Notes under the pieces: generated by a model
Seen by the model: the letters and a program-made list of their open reading frames with translations, nothing else
Told to the model about the DNA's origin: nothing
The model's database searches: none
Position numbers and translations under genes: made by a program
In this document: one piece after another, positions 11,049 to 22,662 of the stretch
How positions within the stretch are numbered: the stretch's first letter is position 1
Layout of the letters: each line of letters begins with the position of its first letter
From: Lentinula raphanica
Taxonomy: Eukaryota; Basidiomycota; Agaricomycetes; Agaricales; Omphalotaceae
Length of the DNA stretch: 64,000 nucleotides
NCBI GenBank assembly: GCA_027919835.1
Contig: JANVFP010000010.1
Location: 248,001 to 312,000 of the forward strand
Direction: 5' to 3'

Positions 11049-12499
11049 CTAATTCACCCTTTCATTGTTTTCTTCGTCCTTGGGATTTCCCAATGGAACA
11101 TGTTTCATAGCCCGCAAATACGACAACATCACCCATGACATACCTCGCATCTCCGTGTCGTACCACCAATTCAGAGCTACTGTTGTGCCAGATTGTCTGA
11201 CATGGTGCCACCAACCAACGGGGATGTATAGGGTTTCGCCTTCTGAGACTGATATGTGAATTGGATGCGCTTCAGGTGGTAATTGTCCCGGGAGATGAGG
11301 GTTCATGTTGGAAGACCAGCGAACAAGGGGCGTGTTCCCAGGAGATGGCTGTAAGGTCAGATCCCCATTTTGCCCTCGCACGTAACTTGCGTGTGGATAG
11401 TAACGCTCTAAAGCCGTGTAACTCTCAGCAATTTGGAAGCATCAGATCTACAGTTACATACCATCCAAATACAAACCATCTGTGGGCGGTAAAAGGGTAA
11501 AATGTTTTTCACCGCGAACTACCGTGTATATGTTTTCGTAGGGATCTGTCTTCCCCGCGTTAAGATAATCAGTACTCATGACGGGAGCAAGAATTACCAC
11601 TGTGGACACTCGAAACACTACCACCATCCCCGATCCATATATTAACAGCATCTGGTGGTCTGTCTGGTGGCAGCCAAAGGCATCAGATCGTCTGTGTGCC
11701 TGCGAAACTCAGGATAAACGAACCTAATGCTTCAGTGCACCATTTTACCTCACTAGGTATTCGCTGTCGAAGGGGTTCAAACTCAGAAGGATCATCAAGT
11801 CCTTGGAAAAAGCGACTGGAATACACGTTCCCGTTTTGAGATTGAAGGTAGAACGTTTCCGCTGACTGTCAAGGGATGAATAGGAGTTGAAATTTTGCCA
11901 AAATATAATCACATACCACGTCATCTCCGTTGAACTCTTCATGTCCTGTGAGATGGTCTAGCAGAGATTCCATGGTCATTTTCTCCACAGCAGGTTCTGT
12001 GAAGAATAGTTTCCCATCGGGCCCCAACGTTACAGCATCTGCTCGCCTTATCCATGTTTTCGTTGAACCCAAATGAAGAAAGAGAACGAGTTAACGGACC
12101 CATTTGGTGTGACAGCTACAGATATCAGACGAGAACCCATCGCGCTGATCAGATAATCGTTGGACCACTTGCCATTGGATAACCTGGAAACTCCAAGGTC
12201 CTGTCCTTTCGAAAGCGTGAATTTATCTAGCTATAATAGGTTTTGGACTGACCTTTGATCAATACGGGGCGTGATATCTGAACAAGTCGAGCGAATTCCA
12301 AGGCACTTGGACTATTTTCTAGGACGTCGATGTGGTTACCGTTCAATTCTGAATTCAAAAACGTTGCCCCCAGTGTCAAGTGAGAACCCACACCTGTAAA
12401 AATCATAGAATTACCGTGATATTCTGATGACAACCATTTGAGCCAAGCTCGTGGAGCAGACTCATCTGCAATAATGTCAGTACCTAGGTGATTGTTCAT
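11049..12499 (-). CDS. JmjC-domain hydroxylase, JMJD7-like
   Basis: Eight exons (12499-12415, 12348-12253, 12205-12100, 12046-11917, 11865-11724, 11663-11598, 11545-11462, 11407-11049) give 355 residues. Family landmarks in order: ELNGNHIDVL and ALEFARLVQISRPVLIKG near the N-terminus; KWSNDYLISAMGSRLISVAV; PDAVNIWIGDGGSVSSVH; the iron-binding HxD motif (H207, S208, D209, split by an intron); ENIYTVVRGEKHF; and the C-terminal iron histidine in VGWWHHVRQSG. JMJD7 proteins are Fe(II)/2-oxoglutarate oxygenases; the human enzyme hydroxylates a lysine in DRG GTPases. Substrate here is inferred only. It is head-to-head with ELG1, with starts 190 bp apart. The start ATG (MNNHLG) is the best available, and a short N-terminal error is possible. 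Confidence 0.85.
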
Positions 12500-12689
12500 G
12501 ATGGTAAAAAGCTCGTTCGTGGTGGCGCAATACTTCAGCGCGTGTCCACGTGTGTCCACGTGAGCTTCACGTTTCCCCGGCCGGCGTCAACTGGGGCGTA
12601 GAGGCGTACATCCTTGTCTCCTTCAAACCACTTCATCAACACCTTCCGTTTTGTACTACCACCGATAGACTCGCTGACCGGAGAAGATA

Positions 12690-15600
12690 ATGGCAGAGAG
12701 AAAGCAGTCGGACCAAACGAAATCTTCGAGGATGGTCGCGTCGACATCCAAGCCAGTGCGTTTTTGTGATCCATCATTCACGGTCTGTCCTGAATCACGG
12801 TAGAAGCTGCGACAAAAGAGCATCCTCGACCTCTTTTCCAGGAAAGCAAAGTCCGACACGACTATTTTAGTAGACTCGAAGGACAGCGTGGAGGAAAGCA
12901 CGGACAGCGTGCAGGGTCACCCATGTCCAGAGCATTCAACTTCCAATAATGGGGATCCCAAAATTACGGGTGCGAACGATCGTTGAAAGTCGTCAACTTC
13001 ATTGAAGACCCTGAACTTCGATGGTTTTTTATAGATAAAGCCGCAGATATACCACTCCTCTCCGAACAAACCACCACTAGCTCCGAGCAAATGGCTTCCG
13101 CGCCTTTACTTCAAGCATCCGCTTCAAATAGCAACCGCTTCCTCACACCTGAAATACAGATCGTGGAACATGCCACGGGTCTGCGAGAAGACGATCCCAT
13201 TGTAGTGGACAACTCTCCTGTCAAATCGTATACACGGCCAACCAAAACCCCTCCTAAGGCGCTATATTCTATTTTCGCGCCTCGGGCCCGTAGAGAACCA
13301 TCTTCAGTTTCTCGGGATTCCTCCAAAACCCCCGTTTCTCATCGTGGTGCACCGTTTCCAGACTTTTCATCTCAGCATGTCCGAGGTCCACAAACTACTT
13401 ATAATGAACCCCCAATCTCATTTCCTCTACGCCGTCATGCTACAACCAACACTAGCACACATGGTCCTCTGTCACACGTCATAGGTAATTTGCCTAAAGA
13501 GACTTCAGGCGACAATGCAAATGAATTGCGCTTCCATGCTTCTCCAACTCATATCGTCCGAGCTGCTCATCTCACGACTATTCCAACACAGCATCTGCAA
13601 TCCCATCCTGTCATTGCGCATTTGGTCGAAACTGCCTCCTCTGAGGCTGACCCTTTTTCGGGCCATTCTCACAGATTGTGGTCGGATAAATGGCACCCTT
13701 CTCGAGCTGATCACGTTCTTGGGAATGAAGAGCAGGCGATCTTTTTGCGACAGTGGCTTTGCGCTTTGGAAGTTCATTTCATCAATGCTTCTGCTCCACC
13801 CGATGTCAACATTCCTTCCCAGAATTCCGTTAGAACTGGAAGAGGAAAGACAAAATATAACGGAGTTGACAAACGAGGGACTAAACGTCGAATGGTCGTC
13901 CGGACCGTTGACAAGAGGAAAAGGCGGAGGATCGATTCAGACGACGACGACGATAGCTGGATTGTCTATTCTGATACTATGTCCGACGATGAATCTCCGC
14001 CTATCGATGATTTCTTGGAAGAGACAAAAGGATCTACCGATGATGCACCTCCGCGGATACCTTTGCCCAACAATTGTCACTCAACAATACCACTCACCCC
14101 TGAACACAACTTTAGCTTTCAGGATCATCTCACTAACACTATTCTACTGAGTGGTCCAAGTAGCAGCGGGAAGACAGCTACAGTCTACGCTTGCGCTCAA
14201 GAACTAGGCTGGGAGGTCTTCGAGGTCTATCCAGGGGTGGGTAAACGCAGTGGAGCGAATCTTGACAATCTCATAGGAGAAGTGGGTAAAAATCACCTGG
14301 TGCGAAAGACGCGACTTCGGGTTGGGCATGATTCAGGAACGATTAATACGGCGGACGAATCGCTCATATCAGCCTTTGCACGCGGGGCAGAGAGAAACAG
14401 CAGCAAGGTCGGGATTTCTAATGATCACCGTAAGCGCTCGACTTCAGTAACCGAATTCGAGTTCGTGGAGGAGCATAATAGCAAGTCACCCAAGGAACAT
14501 GAAGCCACAACTCAGCAATCTCTTATCCTGATAGAAGAAGTGGATGTCCTGTTCAAGGAGGATGTGAATTTCTGGGGCTCACTAATCAGTTTAATCAGAG
14601 ACTGTAAACGGCCTGTGATACTGACATGCAATGGTACGATTCATTCGGTGTCTTTCAATTGATCTATTCAGCGTGTTATCAGATATTTCTCTGGTGCCTC
14701 TCTCAGATCTTCCTCTGCAGGTTGTGTTGAATTTACAGCCTTGTTCCACGAGTGTCGCTACTTCGTTCCTACAGGCCTTGTGCTGCGCAGAGGGATACCT
14801 GTTGCATCGTGATTTATTATCACGGTTTTATGAGCGTCCTGGTCTACACGAGCTGGATCCTCCCCGTCTAGATCTTCGTCGAGCCATTCACAATCTCCAG
14901 CTCTGGTGCCCTTGTCCTGAGAATATTATATGCTCAGAGACTATAGAATGTGACCAAGAGTTTGAAGACATGTTATATTGGGATTGGCCGGATGACCGTC
15001 CATTAGCGAACGAGTCTTCTGACGCGTCCAGTTACCAAGTCCGACAGACGTATTCCATAGGTGATTCAGAAGCAAATCATGCGGAACTAGTTTCTTTTGC
15101 AGATTGCTACCTTTCCCGGAAAGTTGCAGACATGCCAAAGGTAAGTGAAAACGGGATTGCGGAAGACTGCTGTCATATCTGATAATAGCTTGCAAATAGG
15201 AAATGAGTCTGCACGAGAGTGCGGACGATGGTGCGGACGAAGTTCTAGGATATCGCACAGTACAGACGAATGACTCGGGGTCTGGCGGCTTCAGTCATTT
15301 CGGATACCATGATCTCGATGAATTGATCATGTCAACCATCATAGAGCTTTCGCGTGGCGCTCAAGCCTGTCCACGTTCTGCAGATTCTAGTGCATTGACT
15401 TCTAGCACGAGGGCGAGGACAGCTCGCGTGCGTTATGACGAGACAGTGCAAGAAATTAGACATAACGTGGTAGCAGGACAATCTCAGATCTTGCGACGGC
15501 CAGCATTCGACTTGGAATACCTGCCTTGGATTCGACAGATGGTTGCTGCAGAGGATAAGCAGAGGGACGCTCTGCTAAGGAACGATGCAGTCGGAGTTGG

Positions 15601-15697
15601 AAGGAGGACCAGAAATAGTCAGAAATACAGTCGAATGATAGAGTTGAGTGAGAACGCGCGAAAGGGATTGGACGCGACTGGATTTGATTGGTCGTAA
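12690..15697 (+). CDS. ELG1: ELG1/ATAD5-type AAA+ PCNA-unloading RFC-like subunit
   Basis: Five exons (12690-12755, 12804-12969, 13008-14633, 14683-15140, 15200-15697) encode about 937 residues. Near the N-terminus QKSILDLF resembles a PCNA-interacting PIP box. The AAA+ part has DKWHPSRADHVLGNEEQAIF, a Walker A (GPSSSGKTATVYA) and the family-type Walker B with EEVD (LILIEEVDVLF), then KRPVILTCND. The C-terminus has YLPWIRQMVAAED and RRTRNSQKYSRMIELSE. ELG1 replaces RFC1 in an RFC-like complex that removes PCNA from DNA after replication. The second intron as modelled is only 38 nt, and the N-terminal exons are less certain than the rest. Confidence 0.85.
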
Positions 15698-15848
15698 TGT
15701 ACTTATCGGGTTAAATTACAGTGCGATTTCGTAAGCATTTTAGTCCACGTTGCTGGGTATTTTCGATGAAGCTCTTAAGAGTACATATATCTATCCGACA
15801 GTTTCTGTGCTCATTTGTTCTTCAAAAAATCAAGGCCTATGACTGACG

Positions 15849-17584
15849 ATGGTAGGACATGAAGGAGACCGTACATCTACCGCAAAAAGCGCGACACACT
15901 CCCCGTCGATGAGACCCAGCAATAAATCACCTTCGATGCCCCTGGCACCACTCGAATACCTGCAGCAAAATCAACGACGAGGGTCTATTACAGACCCATC
16001 GTTGCATGCTGCCCCCTTGCCTACAGTGCATTCACCGATATTTCGACCAGTAGCGAGCACGAGTTCCACTCCTATGACTCCTAATACCGTCGGACCCTCG
16101 TCTTCTTATGTGTTTGGAGATGCTACGGCGACGATGAGCGAGAACCCAGCTCTACGGAAGATTCTACGGTCGCCGTCAATGGAGATGGAGAGCTCACGCG
16201 CGACGGAGGGAATGGTAACCACGGAAGGTGCGTATGTTGCTTCTGATATATGTTCGGAATTCCCACTGAACACTTTGGTTGGCCCTAGAAGCTCGAAGAC
16301 CGTCTACATCCGGGTCAGAAGCGCAATTAGCTGGAGTGAAGAGAAAGATGTCGATGGATAAAAGTGGACCAGGTGAAGCGCAGCTGTCAGGACCAGGAGT
16401 TAGTGGGATTGAAGTGGAAATGGAACTTCCACCACCAAAACGACGGGGATCAGCAATTGATACGAGCAGAATTGCTTCATTATCGTTGAATGAGCGGAGA
16501 AACTCTGTAGATTCAAGAGGAAGTCATTGGCCACGGACAAATGACAGGCGAGATTCTACTTCCTCAATTTTCTCGGCCGTGTCAGGATATTTACCGGCAT
16601 TCCCCGGAGCGGAGTCGCCGCAGGGCCGGATCCCGGCCGGAATCACGACTTTCGCGTGGCCTGTAAGCGCCGGTCCTCATCCTTCAGAGTCGAACAACAT
16701 GCAACACGAGGGTGATCCAAACCCTTCAACAATTCCTTCTCCTCTTCATATCATGCCTCACATGAATTTCACCCAGGATCGAAGAATGTCTGTTCCAAAT
16801 GTCCTTTCTTCATCTCCATTAGCTTCCACTGGCCCTTCCAGAGTCCTTCGTTCTCGTTCCAGGCCACCATCGCGTCAGACTCGCGCCGAAACCACTCAGT
16901 CCGCCTCTCCAGAAGACCCTTCTGCAGATACATTAGCCTCCTCGAGCTCCTCGTCCAAAGCAGGCAAAGAAACAGGCGCGACTCCCTATTCCCGCTCTCC
17001 CGAATTACGAGTGTCGCATAAACTTGCCGAGCGCAAGAGGAGAAAGGAGATGAAGGATCTATTCGATGAGCTACGGGATCAGCTGCCTGCAGATAGAGGG
17101 ATGAAAGCTAGTAAATGGGAAATACTGAGCAAAGGTGAGTCCATCCTTTCGTGTTTCGAAACTGCTCGTATTCAATCATGCTCTTTCAGCTATCGATTTT
17201 GTCAATCAGTTGAAACAAGGCCATCAGGATATGGCTAGAGAGATTGATATGCTGCGGCACGAGCTGGATGCAACGCGACAGAACGCTGGCCTTCCTCCGT
17301 TTGTTGGTCCACCTCCTCACCTTGTATATGCACAAGGTCCAATACCCACTCCATATCCGCTGCCGCCTGGGGTAATGCCACATCCACCTCCAATGCCCCA
17401 TCCAGTTCCTCAGCATCCACAACATCCTTCACACCATCAGCATCCAATACCATCTCCACACCCACAGCCTCCCCTTTCTCGACCGGCTTCGTCTCAAAAT
17501 ATACTTCCTCCTCCTGGTGAGCCGAACCCACCACCGCCGCAGAACGGAGATATGCCTCGGCCGGAAGTTCACCCTACATCATGA
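15849..17584 (+). CDS. Basic helix-loop-helix transcription factor
   Basis: Three exons (15849-16227, 16289-17134, 17190-17584) encode 539 residues. A long Ser/Pro-rich N-terminal region (KRK and RR basic clusters, [10 protein letters not shown]) precedes a bHLH domain at about residues 355-410: basic region [20 protein letters not shown], loop [11 protein letters not shown], and second helix [17 protein letters not shown], interrupted by an intron inside EILSK/AIDF. The His/Glu/Arg pattern of the basic region (H, E, R-R) predicts E-box (CANNTG) binding. The C-terminus is Pro/His-rich. It resembles fungal Esc1-like bHLH proteins, but the target genes cannot be read from the sequence. Confidence 0.85.
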
Positions 17585-17954
17585 ATATTATACCTTATAT
17601 CTCCTGTTTTTTTCATGTCTGATAGCAGCTGTATACAATTGTTGGGGCACTGGGTGATAAGCTCGAGATATAATGAGAATATTGTTCTATTACCAGTGTC
17701 CTGTATATTATTGTCCACACGGTGTATTCAGCCAATAATGCATTCCTTGACCTATGAACTTGAACAACGAAGTGACACAAGAGTGATTGTTGAAGAACAA
17801 AGGAAAAATAGCCATATCAAGCAACATAAACAAGTCGCACATGGTACTTTCCCAACTCTCACTCTATCCACCACCGCCGGTTTGATTGACGACTGCTTGC
17901 TCTTCAGTTTTCATCATTCTCGCGTCTTCATCAGACTGCTCTTCACTATTCATC
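17585..17954. other. Intergenic stretch before TFG1
   Basis: Holds the 3' flank of the bHLH gene and the promoter of the TFIIF alpha gene. It contains a CT/CA-rich stretch (about 17850-17885) shortly before the TFG1 start. No coding signal is supportable. Confidence 0.45.
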
Positions 17955-20287
17955 ATGGCTCCCAAAGTCAAAGCCGACATGTCTCTGCTCTTTCATCCAA
18001 AAAAGAACAAGAAAAACACGCCGGTGTCTTCACCACGGCCACCACCACCACCTGGCTCTGCTCCCAATGGCTCACGGCCGGGCTCTCCAGCCAAAGCAAA
18101 ACCGTCACCAAAACCATCACCACCGAAACCGAATGCTGACGACGACGAGGCTGACCTACAGCTACCCGAAGGTCCACATCAAGAGTTTCGAATCATGTCT
18201 TCGGCACTCAACGGGTGGAAATATGATGTGATGAAGTTTGACTCGAGGAAAAGCGTTGATATTATGCGCTGGCAACAGCCAATAAAGTTGAACAGGAAGG
18301 ATTTGAGGAGGGAGGACCCGTCGACGAGTGGTGTTGGGGAGGCTGTGCGTCCTATGCTGGGCCTCGACGGCCAGCCTGTCATTGGTCCAGACGGAAAGAC
18401 AGTCATGGTCGATAGTGAAGGTCGGCCAGTGACAGAGAACGGGGGCTCTGGTAGCGGTGCAGGCAAAGGCAAAGGGAACGGGAATGCGAAGAAGAAGTTT
18501 CAAAAGAAGACTAGACAGGTGTTTATCGTTCCCGATGAGATTAGAAATCTGAGGAAAGAGGAGCGATACCCATGGGTCATCGAAGATTTCTCTGGTCAAG
18601 AAGTCTGGACTGCTCAGCTGGACGACCTAGGCAAGGCATCGACCCACGCGTTCTTAATGCCTGCTGCCAACGACGTCTTTAAATTCGTTCCCTCGCATCG
18701 GTATTACAAATTTCAGAAGAAGCTCAAACATGACATGCCTACGGATACTACGTCTGTGGAATCTGCTGTATGTTTCGCCACACTTTTCTTTCCCAGTTTC
18801 CTTCTGTCTGAAACCACTGAATACACGAACAGTATCAGAAGAGTCTGAAGCGGGATCCTTCGACCTGGCTTCATCAACGGAATGGCAAGGCCCCTTCAGC
18901 CGCTACCGCTGCCATGTTCAAAGCCGAGGCTGAAGGACAGTCAATCGTCGGAGACAGCTCTCTTGTCCATCAAGCCCAACAAAGTCTCGGGCCAGGTGGC
19001 CGGCGGCTGAGGACTGTCGACAGTGGTGCAGACAACTTGTTTGGAGATGAGGATGAGGAGGATAGTGGCGCTGCGAAACGACGTGCGAAAGAGTTTGGAG
19101 GTGAGGGTGATATGGATGAAATGGTATATGAAGAGGATTTCGCGGATGACGAGGAGAAGATGGATGCAGAGGATACGAATGACCAGGAGACCAAGGAACT
19201 CGAGGTATGTTTATCTGACTGCCTCCGTCCCGATCAAACCTTAACCTAGTGATGGATTCCAGGAACGATTGAAGAAGGAATACAAAAACGCGAACAAGAC
19301 CCGGGAAGGTTATATCGACGAATCGGACGAGGAGGAAGAACAGCCAGGGATGTCGAAACAGGCGAAGAAGATGCAAAAAATGCTTCGGACTCGAGAGGGC
19401 AATGACGTTTACGAGAGCGAAGAAGAAGATAACCCTTATGCCTCGTCGGTACGTATCGTGGCTTTCACGCATTGCTTTCTCTTGACAAATGTGGAATCTT
19501 AATACAGCAAGAAGAAGAAGAGGAAGAAGAAGAAGTCGTCACTCAGACTGGTCCCGCTGTTCAGTCTCAGCCCCAAACAAAATCTAAATCTCCTACGCCA
19601 TCGCAATCACCTAATCCCAGCTCAGAACCTGCGAAACCCACCCCCCAGGTCAACGGTGTGGGACCTACTCCTGGATCTCGTGCTACCTCTCCTGTCCCTG
19701 GCCTCGGTGGACATTCCGTGGTCGCCAAACGCGCTACGAGTCCAAAAGTACCGAAAGTGAAGCCAAATCCGACCAACGCTGGGCGAAGTGGTAGCCCTCT
19801 GGCTAGTCGTGCCAACAATCCTGTGTCACCCGTCGCTGGTTCCGGCATGATGGCTTCTACGACCCCTCCTACTCCTGGCAGTAGAGCAGGCAGCCCTGGA
19901 GCTGTAAATGGTCTACAGAATGGACAATTGCAAAACAAAAAGCGTAAGGCCGAAGACGCTGGTTCACCGCCGCCTACTTCACCCACCAGCAACGGCGTAC
20001 CGAAACCGAAGAAGCGAAAAGCCCAACCCACAAACTCAACGGCGGTAGCTGTACCCAAGGGTCCGTTGGACGAACGGCTGCTAATCGATTGGCTGAAGAA
20101 TACTCCGACTGCGAACGCTTCAACAAGGGAGTGTATTCAGTATTTTACTCCTTACCTCACGGACGAAGAAAAGAAGGCCCAGTTCACAGGGATGGTGAAG
20201 GAGATAGCTCAGTTGAAGAACGGAGTGTTGGTCCTCCGACCAGCTTATCGTGATAGTCCAGTTGCTACACCTACAGCGACGGGCTAA
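17955..20287 (+). CDS. TFG1: TFIIF alpha subunit (RAP74)
   Basis: Four exons (17955-18767, 18833-19204, 19263-19448, 19508-20287) encode 716 residues. The N-terminal dimerisation domain shows HQEFRIMSSALNGWKYDVMK, then KKFQKKTRQVFIVPDEI, WVIEDFSGQEVWTAQLDDL and SHRYYKFQKKLKH. A long acidic and Ser/Pro linker follows (DEDEEDSGAAKRRAKEFGG, ANKTREGYIDESDEEEE). The C-terminal winged helix is visible at about residues 645-700 (LDERLLIDWLKNTPTANAST ... YFTPYLTDEEKKAQFTGMVK). This is the large subunit of TFIIF, which binds RNA polymerase II in the preinitiation complex. The start MAPKVKADMSLLFHPKK was chosen over an upstream in-frame ATG at 17886, which lacks family similarity. Confidence 0.9.
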
Positions 20288-20910
20288 ACTGACCGTATGT
20301 CTGACATTTGAATGGTTTTTTCGAAATTTGGAGGATATTCCTAGACAAGCTTACTAGTTCTATCAATGGTTGTCCTCGCGGATGTACCTAGCTACCATCT
20401 TGCCTGTGAATTCCAGCAGATTCAAGGTAGCAGACTTGAGCTTGAACGGGTGTACAGTGGATGGACACTCATTTTCGGCGCTTTTTGAGCGCTATGTTGA
20501 AAAGTCCCAGGTAAGAGAATCGTTAGATTGATGAAAGTAGTTTAGCGACGCATGTCTGTCAAACAAGACGTTGAACGGCGCCCATGTTTGTGTAAGTGCT
20601 CCCGTAAGTGGTTTTTCGTTGTTCTCTGCTGCGGGCAAGGCGATTGTCCGTCTATCTGAGGCTCTGGATTATCGTTGGGCGCGATGAGAAGAAATGCAGG
20701 AGAGCGGGCTTTTGACCAAAAACGGGAATCATTCGCAGGCGTGGGACGTTTAGCGCTCTGAAAAAATTTTCTCCGCACTTTACACGATCGACAAACGCGG
20801 CAAGTTTGACCGAAGCGAATTGACTTGCAAAAATCATTATAAAAATCGAAATCCACAAGGCAAGTAGCAGGTTTGGTCCCCCTTTCCTTTCATTCCTTCT
20901 AACCCTCGTC
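20288..20910. other. Intergenic stretch upstream of chitin deacetylase
   Basis: A 623-bp interval between two genes on the same strand. Apart from the TATA box at its right end, no gene or repeat is supportable. Confidence 0.45.
20838..20844 (+). promoter_or_regulatory. TATA box of the chitin deacetylase gene
   Basis: TATAAAA lies 67 nt before the ATG at 20911, with a short CT-rich stretch between them. This is the spacing expected for a regulated fungal promoter. Confidence 0.6.
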
Positions 20911-22662
20911 ATGCTCCTCTCCTTCCTACTCCCCGCTGCCCTGTTTCTTTCTGCTTCCGCTGTTCCCTCTTTACACTCTAGTCATCACGAACATCGTAGC
21001 ACACAGCGTCTGCCCTCTAACGAGTGGTTCCATCCTAGAGATCATCCGGTACACAAGCTATTCAGACGTGATGCGGACACAGACGGTGTTTCCTATGCTC
21101 AGGTCGGTTCTTCCAGTAAGTATCAAATTCGATGCCTCCAACTGTTTTATATCGATATAAATGCCCGACACCTTCAGCTTGGTCAGCCGGGTTTCCTTCC
21201 TCCACTCCCGACGCGTCACAGCTACCAGCCGAGTGGACTGCTGCCTTAAATGCTGCTGTCCAGGCCGGAAAAATTCCCAACATTCCTCAGTCCAGTAGCC
21301 TAACGCCAGACACCAATCCTGTCTACCCCGATGGATATGATCCTACAAGTGCTGAAATTTGTTCCGGAACTTACAAATGTCGAATTCCTGGAAATATTTG
21401 GGACGCTCCTGATGGTTATATTGGCACTGGTAACAACGATCTTAGAGCTGTGTTTGAATTGTGAATTAACTCGTTCGCTGACAGGCTTCGACGATGGTCC
21501 TACAGCAGTACGCGTGTTCTGCTTCCATGAGTTAGACCGTCAAAAATCGATCGAATTAAAATTTCTTCTATCTAGGCGAGCCCTGCGTTACTCGATTTTC
21601 TCGAAGCGAACAACGAGACCGTCACCCACTTTATGATTGGTCTGAACATTATTGGGGAGTCCGACTCGTTCACTCGGTCTGTTCAGCTTGGACATGATAT
21701 CGCTGTACACACATGGACACATCCATACATGACTACCCTCAACAATGAGGATGTCCTAGCTCAGGTATATCACTCTTCGGTTATCATCCCAATTTATTCT
21801 CGATTTGACGCGAATCCGACAGCTTGCGTGGACTATGATGCTCATCCACAACTCGACAGGTGGACGTCTTCCAAAATACTGGAGACCCCCCTATGGAGAT
21901 ACTGACGTGAGGGTCAACGCGATCGCGAAAGAAGTTTTGGGCATGGAAACTATCCTGTGGAACCAGGAGTAAGCTCTTACTCAGCTCAATCGCACCCTTT
22001 TGTTCTTCCTGATCACCAACTCGTTAGCACGGAGGACTGGAGTTTAACCGAATCAGGCGGCACAACTGCACAAGCTATCAATTCATCCATGACTACATGG
22101 CTCACAGGTAAAGCATCGACACATCCTGACCGCGGTGGTATGTAGCTTATCTCGAACCAAATCTTCCAGGTTCCAAGACTCCTGGCCTCATCATTCTCGA
22201 GCACGAACTCTCCGACGAGTCCGTACAGGCTTTCGAAGCAGCGTATCCGGTGATGAAGTCTAACGGCTGGAATTTACAATCCGTGGCTCAAATCGCTGCT
22301 GGAGGTCAAAGTGCTTATCAGAACGCTATCGGTATCAACACAGGCAGTGTTACGCCAGCCGACATCATTATCGGAGAGACATCGAACACTTTGTCTTCTA
22401 GCGCGGCTAGTACGTCCACCACCTCGTCATCTTCCAGCTCATCTACCTCGAGGACGTGAGTTTACATCGTTGATTCGCCCCTGTCCGTCAAATACTGAGT
22501 TATTATCTCAACCCCAGATCTGAGAGCGCTACGCCCAGCAAAAGCGCTACGTCCTCGGCAGACAACTCGTCCAACTCCGCCTCTTCAACGTGGAGCAGAC
22601 TCAGCGCTCAGAAATCCGTTCTATACGGACTGATCATATCAGCTTGTGTCTTTATCCTCTAA
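20911..22662 (+). CDS. Chitin deacetylase, secreted, probably GPI-anchored (CE4)
   Basis: Eight exons (20911-21115, 21178-21429, 21485-21507, 21576-21764, 21823-21968, 22028-22107, 22170-22455, 22518-22662) encode 441 residues. A signal peptide (MLLSFLLPAALFLSASAVPS) is followed by a propeptide-like segment ending near LFRRD. The NodB/CE4 motifs are all present: FDDGPTA (split over an intron; 23-nt microexon 21485-21507), HTWTHPYM (metal-binding His pair) and KYWRPPYGDTDVRVNA; GLIILEHELSDESV is also family-like. The Ser/Thr-rich tail ends in a hydrophobic segment (VLYGLIISACVFIL), as in GPI-anchored basidiomycete enzymes. It would convert wall chitin to chitosan. Confidence 0.9.

Noticed and set aside
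12535..12777. Minus-strand frame extending the JMJD7-like gene upstream
   Set aside because: It is in a different frame, ends in a stop before the JmjC gene start, and overlaps the first exon of ELG1 on the other strand.
17955..20287. Long minus-strand open frames over the TFIIF gene (for example 18,918-19,472 and 19,567-20,058)
   Set aside because: Antisense shadows of a clearly coding plus-strand gene with biased codons.
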